Part shown: positions 24,718 to 38,200 of the stretch, piece by piece | Numbering within the stretch: position 1 is the stretch's first letter | Layout: each line of letters opens with the position of its first letter | DNA from: CAISIP01 sp965278985 | GTDB taxonomy: Bacteria; Pseudomonadota; Gammaproteobacteria; Burkholderiales; Burkholderiaceae_C | DNA: 64,000 bases | Direction of reading: 5' to 3' | NCBI GenBank assembly: GCA_965278985.1 | Contig: OZ257131.1 | Coordinates: forward strand, 2,976,001-3,040,000 | Notes under the pieces: model-generated | Databases searched by the model: none | Seen by the model: the letters and a program-made list of their open reading frames with translations, nothing else | Told to the model about the DNA's origin: nothing | Made by a program: the position numbers and the translations under genes

Positions 24718-26295
24718 CTAGGCTGCCGCCTCCGCCGTTCGTTGGGAACGCACCTCCGGCCAGGCCGTGACACGGTTGCGGCCGTGCTGCTTGGAGTGGT
24801 AGAGCGCCTGGTCTGCGAAGTCGATCAGCGCAGCCGGGTCGCGCGTGCCGGGCTCCAGCGGCGCCACACCGAAGCTCATGGTGACCACCACGCCGGGGTG
24901 GTCGCGCATGGAGCCGCCGACCGTGGCCTGCACCTCGGCGCGCATGCGCTCGCCGATCTCCAGCGCCTGCGGCAGCGTCACACCGTCGACCATCAGGCAG
25001 AACTCCTCGCCGCCGTAACGCCCCACGATGGCGCCCAGCCGCACTGCGCCATCGAGCGCCTTGGCGGCGGCCTGGATCACCTGGTCTCCCGCGGCATGGC
25101 CGAAGCGGTCGTTGATGGACTTGAAATGGTCGATGTCGCACATCACGCAGGCCAGCGGCGTGCCCTGGGCGCGGGCCTTGGCGAAGAGCTTGTCGGCCTC
25201 GGCCATGAAGGCGCGGCGGTTCAGGCTGCCGGTCAGGGAGTCGCGCGTGGCCAGGCGCACCAGCTCCTGGTTCTGGCTCTCGATCTCGGCCTTGGAGGCA
25301 GACAGCGCCTGCAGCGCCACGCGCAGTTGCTCGTTGCGTTCGTGCAGCTCGGTGACGTCCGCGAAGGTCAGCAGGCAGCCCTTGGCATGCCGGCCACCGT
25401 CGCCGATGGGAGAGCAGTTCATGACCAGGTCGCACCGTTCGGCGTCGCCCTGCGCCTCCAGCCGGATCTCATGGCCGATGGAGGGCTGGTTCGTGGCCAG
25501 CACGCGGGTCCACGGCATTCCCTGGGGACAGGCCCGTTGCACCGCGGCATGCAGCGCCGGAAGCGACTCCAGGTGCTGGCCCACCAACGCCGAGGATTCC
25601 ACGCGATGCTGCCGGCGGAAAACGAAATTGGCCAGCATCACGCGCCCCTCCGTGTCGAGCACCACCACGCCCTGGGTCAGGGTGTCGAATGCGGTGCGCA
25701 CGCGCTCGGGCACGGCCTTCTCGGGATCGAGGTACCGCATGGCGCGGCGCACGTAGAGCTGGTAGCCCACCAGCGCCAGCAGCACCATCAGCGCGACGCC
25801 CCGCACCACGGGATGCAGCAGCCAGCCCCAAGGCCCGGCGGCCTGCACGGGACGGAACACCATGCGCAACTCGCCCCAGGGCTGGCCGCCGGCCAGCAGC
25901 TTCACGCGGATCTGCTCCAGCGTCGAATCCTGACCCTCCCCCAGCGTCCAGGCGGCGCCAGGGTCGCCGGCTGCGGCCACGGTCTGCCCGGAGGAGACGA
26001 CGCTGGCCGCGCGCAGCGTCTCCTCGCGCCGCAAAGCGTCTCCCAGCACCGTGGCCAGCGGGCGGGTGTCGCCATCCCCCTGGATGGCCTGGACCACCTC
26101 GGAGGCCAGCAGCTGCGCGGCCACGGCGCGGTAGCGCTGGGTCTCGCGCACCGGGTCGCCGAGGAAGCCCGGCACGAAGAGGTCGACCAGCATCAGGATG
26201 CTGACCATCAGCGCCACCAGCCCGATGGCCACGCGCGCAGCGGGCGACAGGGGCCAGGCGGAGGGGCGGAAGTGGCGGAGCATCAGGGTGGTCAT
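24718..26295 (-). CDS. Membrane PAS-GGDEF diguanylate cyclase, last gene of the giant-protein operon
   Basis: A 525-residue protein. It has a membrane span near residues 21-43 (IGLVALMVSILMLVDLFV), a periplasmic sensor part of about 110 residues, a second span (GVALMVLLALVGYQLYV), a PAS-like domain (FDTLTQGVVVLDTEGRVMLA), a signalling helix and a GGDEF domain. The active site is GRYGGEEFC, so c-di-GMP synthesis is expected. The RxxD inhibitory site upstream is absent (RLGA in its place), which suggests no product feedback. The ATG at 26295 overlaps the stop of the giant protein gene (ATGA), so the two are translationally coupled. It may adjust c-di-GMP when the giant protein is made. Confidence 0.88.
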   Translation of the reverse strand: MTTLMLRHFRPSAWPLSPAARVAIGLVALMVSILMLVDLFVPGFLGDPVRETQRYRAVAAQLLASEVVQAIQGDGDTRPLATVLGDALRREETLRAASVVSSGQTVAAAGDPGAAWTLGEGQDSTLEQIRVKLLAGGQPWGELRMVFRPVQAAGPWGWLLHPVVRGVALMVLLALVGYQLYVRRAMRYLDPEKAVPERVRTAFDTLTQGVVVLDTEGRVMLANFVFRRQHRVESSALVGQHLESLPALHAAVQRACPQGMPWTRVLATNQPSIGHEIRLEAQGDAERCDLVMNCSPIGDGGRHAKGCLLTFADVTELHERNEQLRVALQALSASKAEIESQNQELVRLATRDSLTGSLNRRAFMAEADKLFAKARAQGTPLACVMCDIDHFKSINDRFGHAAGDQVIQAAAKALDGAVRLGAIVGRYGGEEFCLMVDGVTLPQALEIGERMRAEVQATVGGSMRDHPGVVVTMSFGVAPLEPGTRDPAALIDFADQALYHSKQHGRNRVTAWPEVRSQRTAEAAA

Positions 26296-29200
26296 TCTGC
26301 GGTGGGCGGCAGGGCCGCGAAGAAACGTTCCTCGGCGCTCAGCCGCGGCCCCGCACGGCGGGCGCCGCGGGCGCGGTCGGTTTCGCGCGTGCTGGCGAAC
26401 TGGCTGCGCGGGCGCTCCAGCACGGGCAACAGGTCGAAACGCACCCACACCGGGCTGCTGGCCAGCATGCTCGCCAGCAGCGAGCCGCCCCGCGCCATCC
26501 ACAATGCGAAGGAGAAGGTGAAGGCGATGCCGGCGGCATCCACCATCGTCAGGTTCAGGCCACCGTCCACCGCCGGCAGCGTGGGCACCTCGGCCACCAT
26601 GCGCTCGGGTGGCGACACCGGGGTCATGCCATCGGAGGCGATGGACACCGCACGCAGGAAGCTGAGCAGCGCGAACTCCATCGGCTGTTGCGCCCAGGCG
26701 ATGTCGTCCGCGCCGCGCGGCAGCAGCACATCGATGCCACGGCGACCCGCGCCGGGCATCAGGCCTCCGACATTGAAAGCACGCGTGGCCTCGTTGCCAT
26801 CCCCGCCACGGGCACCACCTGCTGGCCGCAGGAGCTCGGCGAGCCGCGCTTCCTGGCTGGAAGGCGGCGCGAGCTGGAGCGCCTCCACCACCACACCCGC
26901 CGGCGCGTCCACGGACGCGGCGGCCACCTGCGGGGCCACCTGTGGGGCCGCCACCGGGGCGGACTCCTCGGGCAGGGCTTCCGCCACCGCACCGAAATCC
27001 ACCGCCACCAGCAGGCGCTGCGTCGCCTGGTGCATGCCGTCGCTGGCCTGCACGATCACCTCCAGCACCACCGTGCCACCGCCGGCAGGCGCCACGGGCC
27101 ATTGCACCAACCGCAGCGCGCCGGTGCTGGACTGGATCTGGAACCGCGCCGCATCCGCGCCGCCCACGATGGCGTACACCGGCGCCGCGAAGCTCTGGTC
27201 GGCATCGCTGGCCGACACCGTGAACACCGTATCCCCCTGCCCCGGCGACACCACCGCCACGGCCTGCGCAGGGCCGGCGATCACGGGTGGGTTGTCGTTG
27301 GTATCCGCCACGTTCACCCACACGGTCTGCGTGGTGGTGGCCCGGGCGTCACTGGCCGCGACCACCACCTCGTAGACGTTGCGGCCGCCGCTGTCCAGGG
27401 GCTTTTCATAATCCGGCGCGGCCACGAAACGCAGGGCCCCGGTGCTGGCATCCAGCGCGAACAGCGCCCTGTCCGCACCACCCACGATGCGGTAGGTGAG
27501 CGTCTGCGCCGGCCGGTCCACGTCGGTGGCCGACACCGTGGTGACCGACACGCCGTTCTCGTCCATCCGCACCTGCGCCGTGGCGCCACCACCATCACTC
27601 ACGATCACGGGCGCCTGGTTCGGCTGCCCCACCGGCCCCGCGGGCAGCGAGAGCAGCGCTTCGGCCGTGCCGAGGCCGTCGGTGTACTGCACACGCACCG
27701 AGATGCGCGTGCCCACGTCGGCCGCGCCCAGCGTGTAAGTGCTGCCCGTGGCACCTGCCACCACCTGGCCATCACGCAGCCACTGGTAGCCGAAGGCTCC
27801 CAGGCCGTCCGCGTCACGGATCGCGCTGGTGTCGGCCTGCAGCACCTGCCCCTGCTCGGGCAGGCCCTGCACCACCGGCGTGCCGGTGGGTGCGTCGTTG
27901 GCATCGCGCAGGGCGATGGTGAAGACCTGTGTGGCGCTGGACCCGTCCTGCGACAGCGCCTGCACCGTGATGGCATGGCTGGCGGCGGTCTCGAAGTCCA
28001 GCAGCTGCCCGTTGGCGACCGTGACCACTCCCGTGGTGGCATCGATGCGGAACCGGCCGCCCGCATCGTCCAGCAGGCTGTAGGTCACGGCATTGTTGCT
28101 GCCATCCGCATCGCTGGCGAAGGCCGTGATGCCCACCGCCGTGCCGTTGGCGGCGTTCTCGTCCACGGCGTTGGGCGTGGCATTCACATCCACGGGCACG
28201 CCCACGCTGAACTCGTTCACGTCACCTATCCCGATGGTGAACGCCAGGTCGGTGGTGGAGGTGTCCGAACTGGTCGCGCGCACCACGATCTGGTGGCTGG
28301 TGGCCCCCTCGAAGTCCAGCAGGCTGCCATCGGCCACCGTCACCACGCCCGTAACGGCGTCGATGCGGAAGCGGCCGCCCGCATCGTCGAGCAGCGAATA
28401 ACTGACGGTCGCGCCCGCGTCCGGGTCGCGGGCGAAAGCGGTGATGCCCACGGTCGCGCCAGTTGCCGCGTTTTCCGGCACCCGGTTGGGGGCGGGATCG
28501 GTGTCGACGACGGGGCTGATCACGGCCTCGTTCTCGTCGGTCAGCGCGATCGTGAAACTGCTGCTGGCCGTGCTGCCGTCGGAGGACGTGGCCAGCACGG
28601 TGATCTGGTGGCTGGTCGCGGTCTCGTAGTCCAGCAGCGTGCCGTCGAGCACCGTCACCACGCCGGTCACCGCGTCGATGGCGAAGCGGCCGCCGGCGCT
28701 GTTGGCCAGGCTGTAGCGGACCGTGGCCGTGCCATCCGGGTCCACGGCCTGCGCGGTGATACCCACCAGCGTGCCGGTGGCTGCGTTCTCGGGCACGGTA
28801 TTGGGCGCAGCGTCCGCATCGATGGGCGCGCCGACGGCGAACTCGTTGACGTCGCGCACCGTGACCGTGATGGCCTGCGTGGCAGTGGACGTGCCGTCGC
28901 TGGCCCGCACCACCACCTCGTAGACGTTGTTGCCCGCTGCGCTGCCGGGCGCCTCGTAGTCGGGCGCCGTGGTGAAGCGCAGCGCGCCCGTCGCGCTGTC
29001 GATGCCGAACAGCGCCGCGTCGGCCCCGCCGCTGATGGTGTAGGTCAGCGTGGGGCCGTCGATGTCGTTGGCGACCACCGTGGTCACGGCGGTGGTGTTC
29101 TCGTCGATCCCGACCGCCGCCGTGGCGCCGCCACCGTTGCTGGTGATGGCGGGCGGGTCGTTCACGGGCGTGACATCGATGGTCATCGTGCGCGGCGTGG

Positions 29201-32200
29201 GGTCGGTGTCGGCGCCGCCGTTGGCCGTGCCGCCGTTGTCCTGCACCTGGAAGCTGAAGCTCGTGTACGCCGCGCCGTTGCCATCGGCCGCCGGCGTGAA
29301 GCGCAGCTTGCCGGCCGCGATGTCGGCCACGGCCACGGTCTGTCCCGCGGTGACGGCCACGCCGTCCAGGCGCAGGCTGCCCACGCTGGGCAGCGTGGTG
29401 ATGTGCACGGCCAGCAGCGCGTCGCCGTCCAGGTCGCTGAAGCCGAAGTCCGCCACGGTGAAGGTGTAGGGCGTGTCTTCCAGCGTGGTCACGCTGTTGT
29501 CGGCACCCGCAGGCGCGTCGCTGACCGACACGACGTTCAGGCTGCGCGTGGCGGCGGCGCTGGTGGCGCTGCCGTCGCGCACGGTGAAGGCCACCGTGCG
29601 CGTGGCCGTGCTGGGGTTGTCGCTGGTGTTGGCATAGGTCACGCTGCGCAGCGCGGCCTGGTAGTTGGCGACCGAGGCGGTGCCGGTCAGTGTCAACGTG
29701 CCCGTGGCCGCATTCCAGCTGCCGGTGATGCCGTTGGCGTTCACGAAGGCCAGCAGGTCCTGGCCGCTCACGTAGTTGCCGGTGATGGCGACCGTGGCAC
29801 CGGCCAGCAGGGTGTTGTCCACGTCGCTGACGGCCAGGCCCGGGTCGATGGCCGTGGCAGCGGCGTTCTCGGCATAGGGCAGCGCTGTGCCCGTGGTAGC
29901 GACCACCGGTGCGTCGTTGACGGCCGTGATGGCGATGTCGCGCGTGGCCGGCGTGCTGCCCAGCGCGCCATCGCTGACCGTGAAGGACACGGTGCGTGTG
30001 GCGGTGCTGGGGTTATCGCTGGTGTTGGTGTAGGTCACGCTGCGCAGCGCGGCCTGGTAGTCGGCCACGCTGGCCGTGCCGGTCAGTGTCAGGACACCGG
30101 TGGCTGCGTTCCAGCTTCCGGTGATGCCGTTGGCGTTCGTGAAGGCCAGCACATCCTGGCCATTCACGTAGTTGCCGGTGATGGCGACCGTAGCGCCGGC
30201 CAGTGTGGTGGTGTCCACGTCGCTGACCGTGAGAGCAGGGTCGATGGCCGTGGCTGCAGCGTTCTCGGTGATGGGCAGCGCCGTGCCGGTGGTCGCCACC
30301 ACCGGCGCATCGTTGACGGCCGCGACCGTGATGTCACGGGTAGCCGCTGCACTGATGGCCGCGCCGTCGTTGACCGCGAAGGCAACCGTGCGCGTGGCAG
30401 TGCTGGGGTTGTCGCTGGTGTTGGCGTAGGTCACGCTGCGCAGCGCGGCCTGGTAGGTGGCCACGCTGGCCGTGCCCGAGAGCGTGAGCACCCCCGTTGC
30501 CGCATTCCAGCTGCCGGTGATGCCGCCCGCGTTCACGAAGGCCAGCACGTCCTGGCCGTTGGCGTAGTTGCCGGTGATGGCGACCGTGGCACCGGACAGG
30601 GTGGTGTTGTCCACGTCGCTGACCGTGATGCCGGCGTCGATGGCCGTGGCGGGGTCGTTCTCGGTGGTGGGCAGAGCAGTGCCCGCGGTCGTCACCACGG
30701 GCGCGTCATTGACGGCAGTGACCGCAATATCGCGCGTGGCCGCCGTGCTGTTCAGCGCGCCATCGCTGACCGTGAAGGACACGGTGCGCGTGGCGGTGCT
30801 GGGGTTGTCGCTGGTGTTGGTGTAGGTCACGCTGCGCAGCGCGGCCTGGTAGTTCGCCACGCTGGCCGTGCCGGTGAGCGTCAAAACGCCAGTGGCAGCG
30901 TTCCAGCTGCCGGTGATGCCGTTGGCGTTGGCGAAGGCCAGCACGTCCTGGCCGTTGGCGTAGTTCGCGCTGATGCTGACCGTCGCACTGCTGAGCGTGG
31001 TGTTGTCCACGTCGCTGACCGTGACACCGCCATCGATGGCGGTGGCGGGCGCGTTCTCGGTGATGCCCAGCGGCGTGCCGGTGGCCGTGACCAGCGGTGC
31101 GTCGTTGGTGGCCGTGAGCGCGACGTCGCGCGTGGCGGCTGCACTGCTGGCTGTTCCGTCGCTGACCGTGAAGGACACGGTGCGCGTGGCGGTGCTCGGG
31201 TTGTCGCTGGTGTTGGTGTAGGTCACGCTGCGCAGCGCAGCCTGGTAGTTGGCCACGCTGGCCGTGCCCGACAGCGTCAGCACGCCGGTGGCGGCGTTCC
31301 AGCTGCCCGTGATGCCGTTGGCGTTCACGAAGGCCAGCACGTCCTGGCCGTTGGCATAGTTGGCGGTGATGGCGACGGTGGCGCCAGCAAGCGTGGTGTT
31401 GTCCGCGTCGCTGACCGTGACGCCGGCATCGACGGCCGTGGCGGGATGGTTCTCGGTAGAGGGCAGCGCCGTGCCGGTGGTCGCCACGACCGGCGCGTCG
31501 TCCACCGCCGTCACGGCGATGTTGCGCGTAGCGGCCGTGCTGTCGGCCGCGCCGTCGTTGACGGTGAACGACACGGCGCGTGTGGCCGTGCTCGGGTTGT
31601 CGCTGGTGTTCACGTAGGTCACGCTGCGCAGCGCGGCCTGGTAGTTGGCCACGCTGGCCGTGCCCGACAGCGTCAGCACGCCGGTGGCGGCGTTCCAGCT
31701 GCCCGTGATGCCGTTGGCGTTCGTGAAGGCCAGCACGTCCTGACCGTTGGCGTAGTTCGCGCTGCTGCTGACCGTGGCACCGGCCAGCGTCGTGTTGTCC
31801 GCGTCGCTGACCGTCACGCCGGGGTCGACCACGGTGGCCGCAGCGTTCTCGGCATAGCCCAGCGTGGTCCCCGTGGTGACGACCACCGGCGCGTCATTGA
31901 CGGCCGTCACCGCGATGTTGCGCGTTGCCACCGCACTGGTGGCCGTGCCGTCCGTAGCCGTGAAGGCCACGGTGCGCGTGGCCGTGCTCGGGTCGTCGCT
32001 GGTGTTCACATAGGTCACGCTGCGCAGCGCGGCCTGGTAGCTGGCCACGGTGGCGCTGCCCGTGAGCGTCAGCACGCCGGTGGCGGCATTCCAGCTGCCG
32101 GTGATGCCGTTGGCATTCACGAAGGCCAGCACGTCCTCGCCGTTGATGTAGTTCGCGCCGATCGCCACTGTCGCGCCGGTCAGGTTGGCACTGTCCACGT

Positions 32201-35200
32201 CGCTGACGGTCAGGCCCGGGTCGACGGCCGTGGCCGCGGCGTTCTCGGTATACGCCAGCGTGCTGCCCGTGGTCGTGACCACCGGCGCATCGTTGACTGC
32301 CGTGACAGCGATGTCGCGCGTGGCGGGCAGGCTGTCGGCCGTGCCGTCGTTGGCCACGAAGGAGATGGTGCGCGTGGCCGTGCTCGGGTTGTCGCTGGTG
32401 TTGAGGTACGTCACGCTGCGCAGCGCGGCCTGGTAGTTGGCCACGCTGGCCGTGCCCGACAGCGTGAGCACGCCTGTAGCCGCGTTCCAGTTGCCTGTGA
32501 TGCCGTTGGCGTTGACGAAAGCCAGCACGTCCTGGCCGTTCACGTAGTTGCCGCTGACCGTGACCGTGGCACCGCTCAGGCTGGCGTTGTCGGCGTCGCT
32601 GACGGTCAGCCCCGGATCGATGGCCGTGGCAGGGTCGTTCTCGGTGGTGGCCAGAGTGCTCCCGGTGGTCGTCAGCACCGGCAGGTCGTTCACGGCGGTG
32701 ACCGTGATGTCGCGCGTGGCCACCGCGCTGGTGGCCGTGCCGTCCGTCGCGCTGAAGGACACGGTGCGCGTGGCCGTGCCCGGGTTGTCGCTGGTGTTGA
32801 CGTAGGTGATGCTGCGCAGCGCCAGCTGGTAGTTGGCCACGCTGGCGCTGCCCGACAGCGTCAGCACACCGGTGGCCGCGTTCCAGCTGCCCGTGATGCC
32901 GTTGGCGTTCGTGAGCACCAGCACGTCTTCGCCGTTCACATAGTTCGCGCTGATGGACACCGTGGCGCCCGTGAGGTTCGCGTTGTCGGGGTCTGCGACG
33001 GTCAGGCCGGCTTCCACGGCCGTGGCGGCGGCGTTCTCGGTGTAGGCGAGTGCCGTGCCCGTGGTCGTGACTACCGGCGCGTCGTTGACCGCCGTCACGG
33101 CGATGTTGCGCGTGGCGGCCGTGCTGTCGGCCGCGCCGTCGTTGACCACGAACGAGACCGTGCGCGTGGTGGTGCTGGGGTTGTCGCTGGTGTTGACGTA
33201 AGTGATGCTGTGCAGCGCGGCCTGGTAGTTGGCCACGCTGGCCGTGCCCGACAGGGTCAGCACACCCGTGGCGGCGTTCCAGCTGCCGGTGATGCCGTTG
33301 GCGTTCACGAAGGCCAGCACGTCCTGGCCGTTGGCGTAGTTCGCGCTGATGCTCACCGTGGCGCTGGCAAGCGTGGTGTTGTCCAGGTCGCTGACCGTCA
33401 CGCCAGCGTCCACCACCGTGGCCGCCGCGTTCTCGGTGGTGCCCAACGTGGTGCCGGTCGTGGTGACCACCGGCGCGTCGTTCACGGCCGTGACCGTGAT
33501 GTCGCGCGTGGCCGTCGCGCTGGTGGCGGCGCCATCGGTGACCGCGAAGGACACGGTGCGCGTGGCCGTGCTGGGGTTGTCGCTGGTGTTGAGGTAGGTG
33601 ATGCTGCGCAGTGCGGCCTGGTAGTTGGCCGCGCTGGCCGCGCCCGTGAGCGTCAACACGCCGGTGGCGGCATTCCAGCTGCCGGTGATGCCGTTGGCAT
33701 TCGTGAAGGCCAGCACGTCCTCGCCGTTGACGTAGTTGGCGCTGATCGCCACCGTTGCGCCGGTCAGGGTGGCGATGTCCACGTCGCTGACGACCAGGCC
33801 CGGGTCGATGGCGGTGGCCGCCGCATTTTCGGTGTACGCCAGCACTGTGCCCGTGGTCGTCACCACCGGCGCGTCGTTCACGGCTGTCACGGCGATGTCG
33901 CGCGTCGCGGCCGTGCTGCCCAAGGCGCCGTCGGTGGCGGTGAAGGAGACGGTGCGCGTGGCCGTGCTCGGGTTGTCGCTGGTGTTGACGTAGGTCACGC
34001 TGCGCAGCGCGGCCTGGTAGTTGGCCACCGTGGCGCTGCCGGAGAGCGTCAGCACGCCGGTGGCCGCGTTCCAGCTGCCCGTGATGCCGTTGGCGTTCGT
34101 GAAGGCCAGCACGTCCTGGCCGTTGGCGTAGTTGCCGGTGATGGCGACCGTGGCACCGGCCAGGTTGGCGCTGTCCACGTCGCTGACCACCAGGCCCGGG
34201 TCGATGGCCGTGGCCGCCGCGTTCTCGGTGTAGGCCAGCGCCGTGCCCGTGGCCGTGACCACCGGTGCGTCGTTCACGGCCGTGATGTTCACGGTGGTGC
34301 TGCCGGTGCCGGCCAGCGCGCCGCCGCTGCCCTGGGCGCCACCGTTGCCGTCGCTGAACGACCAGTTCAGCTGCACCGAGGCCGGCGGTGCATCGCTGCT
34401 GTTGGCATACCCGATGGCGCGCAGCACGTTGTTGACCAGCGCCTGCGTGGCATTGCCGTCGAAGCTCAGCACCAGCGTGCCGCCGCTGTTGGTGGTGACC
34501 GTGCCCACCGTGGTGCCGCCATACACCAGCGCGGCGCCCTGCGTCAGCGCCGAGAGCGAGCCGCCCGTGGCCGCGAACAGGTCCTGCGCGTTGGCGCCGC
34601 CATTGCGTGACAGCGTGAGCGTGGCGCCCGCGTAGCTGCCAGCGGCGGCCAGTTCGGTGTCCACGGCCGTGGCCGCAGGCGCCAGGGCCACTGCGGCGGC
34701 GTTCTCCGTGTAGCCCGCGCTGGCCGCCACCGTCAGCACCGGCGCCGTGTTGGCCGCCTGCACGTTGGCCGAGAACTCCGAGGTCGAGCCGTAGCTGCTG
34801 GCACCGGTCTTCTCGGTCGCTGTGGCGGTGACGTAGGCGCCGTAACTCAGCCCGTTGGCCGCCAGCACGGTGTTGATGGTGGCGTTGCCGCTGGCGTTGG
34901 TCGTGACCTCGACGAAGCCCAGGAACACATTGCCCTCGCCGTTGCCACTGGCGTCCGCACTGCCGTAGGGAATGCCGAAGAACTCGATGCGGTAGGTCTT
35001 GTTGGCCTCGGTGTTGAGGCTGCCCGTCACCGTGAACTGGTTGCTGGCATAGGCCACCGAGGCCAGCACGGGGTAGTTCTGCAGGTTGTTGGCGCCGGTG
35101 TCCCCATCGCCCGTGTCGTTGGCCGTCACGCCGTCGAAGCCCAGGTCGATGCCCAGGCCCGCACCGCCGTAGATGCTGTTGCGCAGCAGCGCGACGCCGG

Positions 35201-38200
35201 TGGCGCTGGCATCCACCAGCACACCACCGTTCACGCCGCTGAAGGCCACCACGTTGTTCTGCACCAGGGTGCCCGCGGTCAGGCCCGCGAAGTACATGCC
35301 GGCCGCCGTGGTGCCCAGGTTGGTCGTGCCGGCCAGGTCCGTGCCCACGCGGTTGCCCTCGACGGTGGTGCCGGTCGCGTTGATGGCCCCCACCGCGCTG
35401 AAGGCGGTGCGCACCACCCAGTTGCCTTCGCCCGCATTGGCGCCGCCGATGCGCGTGTTGGTGGCGCCCCCGGTAGCCGCGATGCCATCGCCTGCGCTGG
35501 CCACCGTCGTCACGCCATCGGGCAGCACGTTGATCCAATTGCCCTGCACCACGTTGGCGGCGGCAGAGGCACCGCTGATGGCGATGGCGCTGACAGTCAC
35601 GCCTGCCAGCACATTGCGTTCGGCTGCCGTGCTGCCGCCGACCACATTGTTGGCGCCCTCGATGCGGATGCCGTTGCCGGTGGCGGCCGCGGTGGCGGTG
35701 CCGCTGGCCGCCACGGCGCCCACGTAGTTGCCAGCGATGGTGTTGCCGTCCGAGCCAGCCTGCACCCAGATGGCGTTGCCTGTGAGGTTCGTCACCACCA
35801 GGCCGCGCAGGGTGCTGCCGTCCGCGTTTGCACCCAGCACCAGGCCGTGGATGGCGGCGCCGTTGCCGTCGACGACGATGGCGGGCCGGCCGCCGTTGGC
35901 CGCCACGCTGGCCGTGTCCGTCATCCCGTCGATCACCACCGGCCGGTCGATGACCGGCAGCGCCGAAGAAAGCACGATAGTGTGCACACCGCTGCCGGCG
36001 ATGTCGAAGTTTACCAGCGTGGGCAGGCCGCCGGCCGGCGTGTTGTTGATGGCTGTGATGGCCTCGCGCAGGCTGATGAACCCGTCCGCGCCCTTGCTCG
36101 CCAGCAAGGTGGAAATGCTGGTGGTGTCGCCGTCCAGTGTGTCGGCCGCCGTGTCGACCACCAGCACGTTCTGCGTGGTGCTGATCGCCACCACGCTGCG
36201 CGCGAGCTCCGACGTGTCGCTGAAGCTGCCGTAGCCTGCCACCGAGCGCGTGGCCGTGGCCGAGATGAAGGCCCCGGCCGCCACCGTGGCCGCCAGCGTG
36301 GTGGAAAACGTGGCGTTGCCCGCGCCGTCGGTCAGCACGTTCACGAATCCCAGGTAGGTCTGGCCTTCGCCGTAGCCCGAGGCGTCGTTGGCGGTGTTGG
36401 CGAACAGCTCGATGCGGATGTAGGTGTTGGCCGTGCTGTTGATCGTGCCGGCGATCTCGAAGCTTCCCGCGCCGTTGGTGCGCGCCAGCGTCAGCACGGG
36501 GAAGTTCTGCAGGTTGTTGGCACCCGTGTCGGCGTCGCCCGTGTCGTTGGCCGTGACGCCATCCGACCCAAGGTCGATGCCGAGGCCGGTGTTGCCGTAA
36601 ACCTGGTTGCCCAGCAGGGCATTGCCCGCGCCCGCTGCGGCGAGCAGCACGATGCCGCCCTCGGCGCCGCTGAAGGCCACCACGTTGCCCTGCACCAGCG
36701 TGCCTGCCGTACCGTTGTCGAGGTAGATGCCCGCAAAGGCTGTCGTCCCCCAGTTGGCCGTGCCGGCCGCGTCCGTGCCGATGCGGTTGCCCTGGACCCG
36801 CGTACCGGTCGCGCTGTCCAGCAGCACGGCACTGCCGCTGGTGCGGGCGATCCAGTTGCCCTCGCCGTCAGCCAGGCCGCCGATCACGGTATTGCTGGCC
36901 CCGGCACTCACCGCTATGCCCACGCCCGTGCTGGCCAGTGCAGACAGGCCATCGGGCATGACGCCGATGTAGTTGCCCTGCACCACCGTGCCGGCCGTGC
37001 CGACGACGAAGATGGCAGCGAATGTCGTCCCCGCGAGCACGTTGCGGTCCGCCGCACTGCTGCCGCCGATGCGGTTGCCGCTGCCACGGTCGACATAGAT
37101 GCCGTTCTGCACCGTCGTTCCCAGCACCTGTGCACCAGCGCCCACAGTGCCGATGTAGTTGCCCGCGATGACGTTGTTGTTGGAGCCGACTTCCAGATAG
37201 ATGCCGGTGTAGTCGAAGTTCGTGATCGCCAGGCCGCGGATGGTGCTGCCACTGGCGCCCGCCTGCAGCACCAGGCCGCTTTCGTTCTTGCTCGGGTCCG
37301 CATTGCCCACGATCTGGATGGCGGACCGGCTGCCGTTGGCGGCGAAGCTGTCGTCGGTCGTGCCATCGATGACCACGGGGCGGGCGATGTGGGGCAGATC
37401 CTGCGCGAGCGAGATCGTGTGCAGGCCCGTGCCGCTGATCGCGAAGTTCACCAGCGTCGGCAGGCTGCCGGCTGGCGTGTTGTTGATGGCCGTGATGGCT
37501 TCGCGCAGGCTGATGAACCCGTCGGCCCCCTTGGTGGCCAGCAGGGTGGAGATGCTGGTCGTGTCGCCATCCAACGTGTCGGCCGCCGTGTCCACCACCA
37601 GCACCGATTGCGTGGTGCTGATCGCCACCACGCTGCGCGCGAACTCCGAGGTGTCGCTGAAGCTGCCGTAGCCGGCCACCGAGCGCGTGGCCGTGGCCGA
37701 GATGAAGGCGCCCGCCGCCACCGTGGCGCCCAGGGTTTGCGAGAACGTGGCGTTGCCGCTGCCGTCGGTCAGCACGTCGATGAAGCCCAGCGGCGTCTGC
37801 CCCTGGCCGTAACCCGTGGCGTCGTTGACCGTGTTGGAGAAGACTTCGATGCGGATGTACGTGTCGGCGGTGCTGTTGATGCTGCCCGTGACGGTGACGT
37901 TGCCCGCCCCGTCGGTCCGCACCAGCGTCAGCACGGGGAAGTTCTGCAGGTCGTTGGCGCCGGTGTCGCCGTCGCCCGCGTCGTTGGGTGTCACGCCGTC
38001 GAAGCCCAGGTCGATACCGGGGCCGGCGTTGGCGTAGATCCGGTTGCCCAGCAAGGTGATGCCCGTGGGCGCACCGCCGTCGAACAGGATGCCGGCGTTG
38101 GCCCCGCTGAAGGCCACCACGTTGCCCTGGATCAGGCCGCCGCTGGTGGCACCGGTGATGTACATGCCCGCGCTGGACCCGGTACCCAGGTCGGTGGTGC

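Noticed and set aside
29523..34274. CRISPR array
   Set aside because: The period is 396 bases, units are coding and contiguous without spacers, and no cas gene is nearby.
26688..34610. A 2,640-codon open frame on the plus strand, antisense to the giant gene
   Set aside because: It mirrors the exact repeats of the minus-strand gene. GC-rich codons with strong third-position bias leave antisense frames open. The translation is Arg/His/Gly/Val-rich and low-complexity, with no domain.
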